Below are positions 51,187 to 57,159 of a DNA stretch of 57,159 nucleotides, in pieces. The first letter of the stretch is position 1. Every line of letters begins with the position of its first letter. The stretch covers positions 1 through 57,159 of the forward strand of contig REAB01000054.1 in assembly GCA_004293645.1 (NCBI GenBank), in the 5' to 3' direction. Source of the stretch: Cytophagia bacterium (GTDB lineage Bacteria > Bacteroidota > Bacteroidia > Cytophagales > Spirosomataceae). The notes under the pieces are model-generated. The model worked only from the letters and a program-made list of their open reading frames with translations. It was not told the DNA's origin and made no database searches. A program made the position numbers and the translations under genes.

Positions 51187-53079
51187 ATGCTCGAAAAAGA
51201 TTATTACGTCATAGATTTTGACAGCACTTTTACCAAAGTAGAAGGCTTGGACGAACTGGCCGACATTGCGCTGGCAGGAAACCCCAACCGCGAGCGCGTG
51301 GTACAACAAATCAGAGAACTCACCGAAAAAGGCATGAACGGCGAAATGTCGTTTGCCGATGGGTTGCGGCAGCGCATCGAACTTTTGAAGGCCAATCGGC
51401 AGCACATTGACGCGCTCATAGACCACCTGCGCACCAAAGTGTCGGACTCTTTTCAGCGCAATCGGGCATTTTTTAAAGAATATGCCGACCAAATTTACAT
51501 TGTGTCGAGTGGTTTTAAGGAGTTTATTGTGCCAATTGTAACCGAGTTGGGCGTAAAAGCCGAAAACGTTTATGCCAATACCTTTGAATTTGACAACGAG
51601 GGCAACATCACGGGTTGTGATAATAACAACTTGCTCTCGCACGACAAAGGAAAGGTTAAATTGCTGAAATTGCTCAACCTGCCAGGCGACATTTGCGCCA
51701 TCGGCGACGGCTACACCGACTACGAACTCCGCGCGGCGGGGTTGGCCAATCGCTTTTATGCTTTTACCGAAAACGTAGAACGCCCCAAAGTAACGGCAGT
51801 AGCCGACCACATTGTGCCGTCGTTAGATGAGTTTTTGTACCTCAACAACTTGCCCCGCGCTCAGTCGTACCCCAAGAGTCGTATCAAGGTGTTGCTTCTC
51901 GAAAATGTGCACCCCGTAGCCATAGAAGCCTTTGAAAGTGAAGGTTTTAACGTAGAATTTTACAAAGGTGCAATGGACGAAGCCGAGCTGATGGAAAAGA
52001 TTCGGGACGTTTCTATTTTGGGGATTCGCTCCAAAACAATGGTAACGCGGCGCGTACTCGACAACGCCAACAAACTCATTTCGATTGGGGCGTTTTGCAT
52101 TGGTACCAACCAAATTGACCTCACGGCGGCCACCGAACGCGGTGTGGCGGTGTTTAATGCGCCGTACAGCAACACCCGCTCGGTGGTCGAACTGGCCATT
52201 GGTGAAATGATTCTGCTCATCAGAAAAGTGTTTCCAAAAAGTACGGGAATGCACGCTGGCAAGTGGGACAAGTCGGCAGATAATAGCTTTGAAGTACGCG
52301 GCAAAAAGCTCGGATTGGTGGGCTACGGCCACATTGGCACGCAGCTATCGGTGATTGGCGAGGCACTTGGTATGGAGGTTTATTTTTATGACGTAATGGA
52401 CCAAATGCCCATCGGCAACGCCAAAAAACTCAAGTCGCTCGATGAACTGCTCCAAGTGGCCGACGTGCTGAGTTTGCACATTGACGGGCGCAAAGAAAAC
52501 AAAAACTTGATTGGCAAGCGGGAATTTGAATTGATGAAAGATGGTGTGGTATTTTTGAACTTGGCCCGTGGCCACGTGGTGGACGTAGCCGCGCTCGTAG
52601 ATGCCCTCAAAAGTGGCAAAGTGGGCGGCGCGGGCATTGACGTGTTTCCGTACGAACCCAAAACCAACAACGAAATCTTTGAAAGTGAACTCCGCAACCT
52701 GCCCAACGTGATAATGACGCCGCACATTGGTGGCAGCACCGAAGAAGCCCAGGCGGGTATTGGGCATTATGTGCCAGAACGCCTGCTCGAATACGTAAAC
52801 AACGGTAGTACGTCGGGGAGTGTCAATTTTCCAGAAGTGCAGCTGCCGCTTTTGCGCGGCTCGCACCGTTTGCTGCACGCCCACCGCAACGTACCAGGCA
52901 TTTTGGCCAAACTCAACAATATTTTTGCGCGTTATCAGGTCAATATTACGGGCCAATATTTGAAAACCAACGAAGAAATTGGCTACGTAATTATGGACGT
53001 GGAGCGCAGTTACACCGACGGGTTTGTGCAAGAAATAAAAGAAATGGAAGAAACCATTAAATTTAGAATGTTGTACTGA
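51187..53079 (+). CDS. serA: Fused phosphoserine phosphatase / D-3-phosphoglycerate dehydrogenase
   Basis: A 630-residue two-enzyme fusion. Residues 1-220 form a HAD phosphatase of SerB type: VIDFDSTFTKVEGLDELAD (DxDxT), IYIVSSGFKEFIVPIV and AIGDGYTDYELRAAG. Residues 230 to the end form SerA: AFCIGTNQIDLTAATERGVAVFNAPYSNTRSV, the Rossmann motif LGLVGYGHIGTQLSVIGEALG, catalytic NLARGHVVDVAAL and MTPHIGGSTEEAQ, and a C-terminal ACT domain (HRNVPGILAKLNNIFARYQVNI). The fusion joins the first and last steps of serine synthesis in one chain. A GNAT gene follows with a 1-bp overlap. Confidence 0.94.
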   Translation: MLEKDYYVIDFDSTFTKVEGLDELADIALAGNPNRERVVQQIRELTEKGMNGEMSFADGLRQRIELLKANRQHIDALIDHLRTKVSDSFQRNRAFFKEYADQIYIVSSGFKEFIVPIVTELGVKAENVYANTFEFDNEGNITGCDNNNLLSHDKGKVKLLKLLNLPGDICAIGDGYTDYELRAAGLANRFYAFTENVERPKVTAVADHIVPSLDEFLYLNNLPRAQSYPKSRIKVLLLENVHPVAIEAFESEGFNVEFYKGAMDEAELMEKIRDVSILGIRSKTMVTRRVLDNANKLISIGAFCIGTNQIDLTAATERGVAVFNAPYSNTRSVVELAIGEMILLIRKVFPKSTGMHAGKWDKSADNSFEVRGKKLGLVGYGHIGTQLSVIGEALGMEVYFYDVMDQMPIGNAKKLKSLDELLQVADVLSLHIDGRKENKNLIGKREFELMKDGVVFLNLARGHVVDVAALVDALKSGKVGGAGIDVFPYEPKTNNEIFESELRNLPNVIMTPHIGGSTEEAQAGIGHYVPERLLEYVNNGSTSGSVNFPEVQLPLLRGSHRLLHAHRNVPGILAKLNNIFARYQVNITGQYLKTNEEIGYVIMDVERSYTDGFVQEIKEMEETIKFRMLY

Positions 53080-53540
53080 TGCGAATCGTTGTAGCCCGTA
53101 CTTTGGCTCATTATGAGGCAGCTATTGCGTTGTTTGAGGCTTACGCGCTGGGCTTGGGTATTGATTTAGCGTTCCAAAATTTTGACCAAGAGCTCCAAAC
53201 ATTGCCCCAAAAATACGGTCCACCAACGGGCGAGTTGTGGCTTTTGGAAAACCACAAAAACTTTGTGGGTTGCGCCGCTATTTACCAACTCAACCCCACC
53301 ACCTGCGAACTGAAACGAATGTACGTGCAACCTGCGTATCGTGGCCAAAAATGGGGCGACGCGCTATTGCAAACGGCCTTACAAACCGCCCAAAAAATAG
53401 GCTACCAAACCATGCGCCTCGACAGTCTGCGGCGGCTTGAAGCAGCCATTAAAATTTATCAACGCTTTGGTTTTCAAGAAATTGAGCCTTACAATTTTAA
53501 CCCAGAACCCGACGTGGTGTATTTTGAACGCCAGTTATAA
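53079..53540 (+). CDS. GNAT family N-acetyltransferase
   Basis: A 153-residue acetyltransferase. The acetyl-CoA-binding region is CELKRMYVQPAYRGQKWGDALLQTALQTAQKIGY (R/Q-x-x-G-x pattern), followed by MRLDSLRRLEAAIKIYQRFGFQEIEPYN. The substrate is unknown. The ATG overlaps the serA stop (TGATG), indicating cotranscription. Its last 44 bp overlap the end of the convergent glycosyltransferase gene. Confidence 0.9.
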   Translation: MRIVVARTLAHYEAAIALFEAYALGLGIDLAFQNFDQELQTLPQKYGPPTGELWLLENHKNFVGCAAIYQLNPTTCELKRMYVQPAYRGQKWGDALLQTALQTAQKIGYQTMRLDSLRRLEAAIKIYQRFGFQEIEPYNFNPEPDVVYFERQL

Positions 53541-54873
53541 AATCAACAACACTAAAGTTATCATTTTGGATTTTTGCCGCTTCTTTAAATGTTTTTATTT
53601 TCTCTAAAAACGCTTGATTTTGAAGTAATTCATTGATTTTTTGGCCAATTATGGTTGGTGTATCTTTTGTCAAATCGCCCTTCAAACCCAATCCATGAAA
53701 CGCAATTTTGACTGCATTGCTGGGCTGGTCCCAGTTTTTATCAACAGGATAAACAAGCATCGGAATGCTCAATGCAAGGCTTTCTTTGATAGAATTGAGG
53801 CCACCGTGAGTAATAAAAAGGCTGCTCCATTTTAAGACAGCTATTTGCGGTACTGTTTCAAAAACATGAACATTAGACGGTAAGGCACTTAACTCTTTTC
53901 TAAAACTTTCTGACAAACCAATCACAAATTCATAGTCCATTAGCTGGTTGGCTGCCAATAATAAGTTTTTGAAAAAAGAAACGAGTTGTTTTTTGTTACC
54001 AAACTCACCATAAAGTGTTCCAAATGAACAGTAAATGATTTTCTTATGTTTGGGCAAACTCTGCAAGAAAAAGGCAAAAGAATCATGGCTTGTTTCGGTG
54101 CGTTCCAAATCTACCATCAACCCCAAATAATGCTGATAAGGCTGTTTTTGGTCGGTAAATTCTAATGCTTGCGGGGCAATGATAAGTTCGGGAATATTCT
54201 TGAACCCAACCCTAAAAACTTGCTCATAATCAAGAGAATAAGAAGTATTTAATTCTTGCATTTTTGCTTTTTGGGCAATAATTCGCCTGTTGCTTCTACC
54301 AAGATAAATAATACTTTGCCAAAAAGAACGCAGGCTTCTTCTGAAATAATATTGCCGCCAATACCAGCCAAAATTGGTTTTTGAATGAGGAAGTACCGCA
54401 CAATCTAAGGGTAAATTATCGGCTTGCTGGTGAAACGACAGCATCGTTTGCACAAACGCAAATTTGATATTTTGGGCTTTGAGGAGCGGGTACAACAAAA
54501 TAAAATCGGTGCTTTGAAACGAATCTAACAGTACCAAACGGGGTTTTGTTTGCTGTATGAGTCGCTCAATAGCCGTTTTTCGGGCGTTATAAATGGTATC
54601 ATAAAAGCGGTCAATCAGATTGTCAAAATACTTAACCCGTTGAGAATCGGCTAAATAATCAAGCGTTTTTTCGCCGTTCATGCCAAAGGGTAAGCCCAAA
54701 AAAGGTATGCACTCAAATCCCTGTTGCGAAATGTAAGTGTGTAATTCAAAAGGAGCAGCATACGTAACGGCATAACCATTTTGAGCCACATTCCGCGCCA
54801 AACCAAAAGAGGCGTTTAGGTGCCCTTTGGCGGGACTCATCAAAAACAAAGCAGTTGGTTTTAGGTTGTCCAT
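53497..54873 (-). CDS. UDP-glycosyltransferase-like protein (GT1/MGT type)
   Basis: A 458-residue glycosyltransferase of GT-B fold. The N-terminal LFLMSPAKGHLNASFGLARNVAQNGYAVTYAAP is the acceptor-side glycine loop. The C-terminal PQIAVLKWSSLFITHGGLNSIKESLALSIPMLVYPVDKNWDQPSNA is the UDP-sugar-binding signature with HGG and the DQ pair. The ATG at 54873 overlaps the ABC exporter stop by 13 bp, so the two are coupled. It may decorate a lipid, a small metabolite or the exporter's cargo; which of these is not shown. Confidence 0.9.
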   Translation of the reverse strand: MDNLKPTALFLMSPAKGHLNASFGLARNVAQNGYAVTYAAPFELHTYISQQGFECIPFLGLPFGMNGEKTLDYLADSQRVKYFDNLIDRFYDTIYNARKTAIERLIQQTKPRLVLLDSFQSTDFILLYPLLKAQNIKFAFVQTMLSFHQQADNLPLDCAVLPHSKTNFGWYWRQYYFRRSLRSFWQSIIYLGRSNRRIIAQKAKMQELNTSYSLDYEQVFRVGFKNIPELIIAPQALEFTDQKQPYQHYLGLMVDLERTETSHDSFAFFLQSLPKHKKIIYCSFGTLYGEFGNKKQLVSFFKNLLLAANQLMDYEFVIGLSESFRKELSALPSNVHVFETVPQIAVLKWSSLFITHGGLNSIKESLALSIPMLVYPVDKNWDQPSNAVKIAFHGLGLKGDLTKDTPTIIGQKINELLQNQAFLEKIKTFKEAAKIQNDNFSVVDFITGVQNTPRRVLG

Positions 54874-57131
54874 TCTTGCCAATAATCGCTGTACATATTT
54901 GAAGATTCGAGCAAAGCAGAGTGCGCGCCTGCGTGGGTAAAAGTGCCGTTTTCTAATAGATAGATGCGGTCGCAAATGTTACGGAGTGTGTGGAGGCGGT
55001 GCGTGATGAGCAAAATGCCCATTTCGGCTTTGAGGCGGAGTAGCAAGTCCAATACAAACCGCTCGGTGTGGCGGTCTAAGGCTGCGGTGGCTTCGTCCAA
55101 AATAAGCAGTTGAGGCTTAGAACATAACGCCCGCGCCAAGCCAATCAATTGCCGCTGACCACCCGAAAGGTTTACGCCTTCTTCGCCCAAAATGGTAAAC
55201 AACCCTTGCGGGAGTTTCTCGAAAATGGGCGAAAAACCGTAATCTTCGAGTAGTTTAAAGGCCGTTTCTATTTCGCGTTGGGTCGTGCCAAAACAAACAT
55301 TATCAACCACCGTACCGTTAAAAATATGCACGTGTTGCGGCACCACGCCTATCATATTTCGCCATTCAGTAGCTTCAATGTCAGATAGTTGCGTTGAGTC
55401 GTTTATCAATATTTGCCCCGATTCGGGTTCGTAGAATTTTTGAATCAGTTGGCAAATCATGCTCTTACCACCGCCACTTTCGCCCACAATCGAAACTATC
55501 TCGCCCCGCTGCAACGAAAGATTAATATTGTGAAGCAAAGGCCGTTTTCCCGCAAACCGAAACATAATATTTCGGAGTTCAATTTTACTAAACTTTTCAA
55601 CAAAAACTCCCCCATCGGGACGGTACGCCGCGCGGGTTGGGACGGTACGCCGCGCGGGGCTTGGGCTGGCAAACTCATACATTCGATTAAAAGCTACTTT
55701 GGCCTCGTTGAATGGCACACTCACCAAAGCCAAACTCGTAACCGACGGCAAAAGCGTGGAAATGATGCCCAAAATGGCCGTCATTTCGCCTATTTTGAGC
55801 TGGTTTTGCTGGACTTGAAAAATAGTAATGGCCAAAATCAAGGCAATAAACAGCACCGAAGCCACCCCTGCCGAAGCCGAAAGCCGCGTTTGTACCACAC
55901 CCGACCGATAGACCATTTCTTGAAAATTGCCGTAGAGCAAACGGTTCAAATCGCTAAAAAAGCCCTGCTTATTTTTGTTTTTAACATCGGCTATGCCCTG
56001 AATGGTGTTGATGTAGTTGCTTTCGCTCAACGAATACGACACCATGACGTTGGTTTGGGCTTCGATAATTTTCTTATTTTGACGATAAATAAGCCAAAAA
56101 TAAACGGGCAACAGCAATAAACTCAGCAAGCCAATGCGCCATTCATAATAAAACAAAATACCGAACGCGACCAAAACCATTAACAAATCTACCAACAAAT
56201 TGCCCGCTAAAACGCTGACCGTGTGCTGAATCCGTTGCGTATCGTTAAGCCGAGCCACAAAATCGCCAATCTTGCGCGTATCAAAAAACGACTTGGGAAG
56301 TTGCAATAGCGGCTCATAAAAAGCGGCGTTGAGCCGTACGCCAAATTCTTTGCTTTGGCGCAACAGCAAAAACTGCCGCAATACGCTCAAACCCACGCGC
56401 CCCAACAAAAGCACCACCACCAGCACCGTAGAAAGAATGATTTTATCGGCATTTTTGGAGGGCAAAATCTTGTCAATTAGTTGCTGCGAATAGACCGACA
56501 TGGCCAAACCCAACGCCGCAATCAAAACCCCAATGCCTGCCGTAACCGCCAACAGCGGCATATCTTGCCGCAACACGCCCAAAAACCATTCGCGCTGCGC
56601 CTTGCGCCAATCGGTAGCGGTTACAAACGCCTCGGTAGGCTTCAACACCAAGCAAGTACCCGATTTCCAACGGCTCCTAAGTTCTTCCTCCGTCCACTCC
56701 ACCACCCCCCGAGCTGGGTCGCCAATAAAATGCAGCCCAGCCCCCAAACCCCCGAAGGGGGCTTCAATAACTCCCCCTTCGGGGGCTGGGACGGTACGCC
56801 GCGCGGGGCTATACCACACCACATAATGCTGCAAACCACCCTCCAACTCCACGTGTAGAATAGTAGGCTCACCGTGTTCGATAAGACTCTGAACATCAGA
56901 CTCGTAGCCCTCGGCCTCAAAGCCCAATTGATTTGCCGCTTCTTTGAGGCCAAGCAGCGTAGTACCGTGCAAATCTGCTCCGCACAACCGACGAATATGC
57001 TCAAAAGTGCTGTTGCCACCGTAGTAGCGCACCAACGACAGCAAACACGCCACGCCACAGTCGCGCTGGTCGTGTTGGAGGGTAAAGCCCCCCAGCCCCC
57101 GATGGGGGAGTTTTTTATCGGAACTGGCCAT
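54861..57131 (-). CDS. C39-peptidase-containing ABC exporter with in-frame repeat insertions
   Basis: A 756-residue exporter. The N-terminal C39 peptidase has Gln19/Cys25 (LQHDQRDCGVACLL), His102 (GGLQHYVVWY) and Asp138 (IGDPARG). A six-helix membrane domain follows (about 180-470), then an ATPase with VGESGGGKSM, VNLSGGQRQLIGLARAL, LLILDEATAALDRH and ITHRLHTL. Such exporters cut a double-glycine leader and export a peptide. Three stretches are foreign to the family: residues 7-15 (KLPHRGLGG), about 108-133 between the catalytic His and Asp (SPARRTVPAPEGG and on), and about 490-508 in the linker (SPARRTVPTRAAYRPDGG). All are translated palindromic repeat DNA. No precursor peptide is visible in the window. 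Confidence 0.92.
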   Translation of the reverse strand: MASSDKKLPHRGLGGFTLQHDQRDCGVACLLSLVRYYGGNSTFEHIRRLCGADLHGTTLLGLKEAANQLGFEAEGYESDVQSLIEHGEPTILHVELEGGLQHYVVWYSPARRTVPAPEGGVIEAPFGGLGAGLHFIGDPARGVVEWTEEELRSRWKSGTCLVLKPTEAFVTATDWRKAQREWFLGVLRQDMPLLAVTAGIGVLIAALGLAMSVYSQQLIDKILPSKNADKIILSTVLVVVLLLGRVGLSVLRQFLLLRQSKEFGVRLNAAFYEPLLQLPKSFFDTRKIGDFVARLNDTQRIQHTVSVLAGNLLVDLLMVLVAFGILFYYEWRIGLLSLLLLPVYFWLIYRQNKKIIEAQTNVMVSYSLSESNYINTIQGIADVKNKNKQGFFSDLNRLLYGNFQEMVYRSGVVQTRLSASAGVASVLFIALILAITIFQVQQNQLKIGEMTAILGIISTLLPSVTSLALVSVPFNEAKVAFNRMYEFASPSPARRTVPTRAAYRPDGGVFVEKFSKIELRNIMFRFAGKRPLLHNINLSLQRGEIVSIVGESGGGKSMICQLIQKFYEPESGQILINDSTQLSDIEATEWRNMIGVVPQHVHIFNGTVVDNVCFGTTQREIETAFKLLEDYGFSPIFEKLPQGLFTILGEEGVNLSGGQRQLIGLARALCSKPQLLILDEATAALDRHTERFVLDLLLRLKAEMGILLITHRLHTLRNICDRIYLLENGTFTHAGAHSALLESSNMYSDYWQEWTT
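55605..55660. repeat. Two tandem GC-rich repeat words in the exporter linker
   Basis: GACGGTACGCCGCGCGG occurs twice here, in copies spanning 55617-55636 and 55639-55660, preceded by CTCCCCCATCGG. On the coding strand one copy reads PARRTVP and the other RAAYRP, that is, the same DNA in two frames. Confidence 0.9.
56736..56809. repeat. Palindromic repeat plus GC-rich word inside the C39 domain
   Basis: CCCAGCCCCC, CCCCCGAAGGGGG and, inverted, CTCCCCCTTCGGGGGCTGGG form an imperfect palindrome (56736-56790). It joins a third copy of GACGGTACGCCGCGCGG (within 56788-56809). It encodes the insertion between the catalytic His and Asp. Confidence 0.9.
57088..57110. repeat. Palindromic repeat at the exporter N-terminus
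   Basis: CCCCCCAGCCCCCGATGGGG with a trailing GGAG is the same CCCAGCCCCCGA / TGGGGGAG family as at 56736. It encodes residues 7-15 just before the C39 peptidase. Confidence 0.8.
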
Positions 57132-57159
57132 TTAACTAAGGAGCTATGTATTTTTGAAG

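Overview
The window reads as chromosomal DNA of a member of the Bacteroidota, most likely a Cytophagales/Spirosomaceae-type bacterium. Supporting this are two SusC/SusD pairs, a FecI-FecR sigma/anti-sigma pair, a GldF-like permease, a subtilase with a type IX secretion C-terminal tail, and promoters that fit the Bacteroidota pattern TTG-(20-22)-TAnnTTTG (upstream of arsR, vapB and radA). No rRNA, tRNA, phage or IS transposase was recognised.

Layout. 0.1-8.0 kb: a FecI/FecR-controlled SusC/SusD outer-membrane uptake locus on the minus strand. 8.1-11.0 kb: a PhoPQ-related secreted hydrolase behind an arsR-DUF6428-arsC arsenic cluster. 11.0-17.4 kb: a second SusC/SusD pair followed by a Tat-exported TIM-barrel isomerase, with a truncated copy of the isomerase gene's 5' end on the far side of the pair. 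17.5-24.1 kb: MaoC hydratase, amino-acid permease, a VapBC module, hisA, hisH, ribH and radA. 24.4-27.8 kb: a lone nuoK, a GWxTD lipoprotein and a sugar ABC ATPase. 28.0-34.0 kb: an ECF sigma factor, a membrane anti-sigma candidate, a DUF4097-like protein and three paralogous beta-barrel proteins. 34.0-41.7 kb: M23 peptidase, recJ, two toxin-antitoxin modules, lptB, DUF4199, gldF, a serine hydrolase and DUF2911. 42.0-47.4 kb: an esterase, glutathione peroxidase, a T9SS subtilase and a DeoC-like protein. 47.5-51.1 kb: a two-gene Septu (PtuAB) defence system inside a duplicated hydrolase 5' end, then a DUF433/DUF5615 module. 51.2-57.1 kb: a SerB-SerA fusion, GNAT, a glycosyltransferase and a C39-peptidase ABC exporter.

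Two patterns stand out. First, three small modules (SusC/SusD at 11.4-16.3 kb, a ParE-type TA pair at 36.4-37.0 kb, PtuAB at 47.5-49.5 kb) each lie between an intact neighbouring gene and a truncated second copy of that gene's end. This suggests repeated, integrase-free insertion of cargo that carries a replacement end for the target gene. Second, short repetitive DNA of the kind normally seen between genes has entered reading frames and stayed in frame. It makes up the signal peptides of four consecutive secreted-protein genes (29.1-32.8 kb), forms the C-terminus of the isomerase, and interrupts the C39 ABC exporter in three places. In one of those places the same DNA word is read in two different frames.

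All calls rest on reading the sequence and its translations. No database search was run, so family names reflect motif recognition and functional details are inferred from known families.
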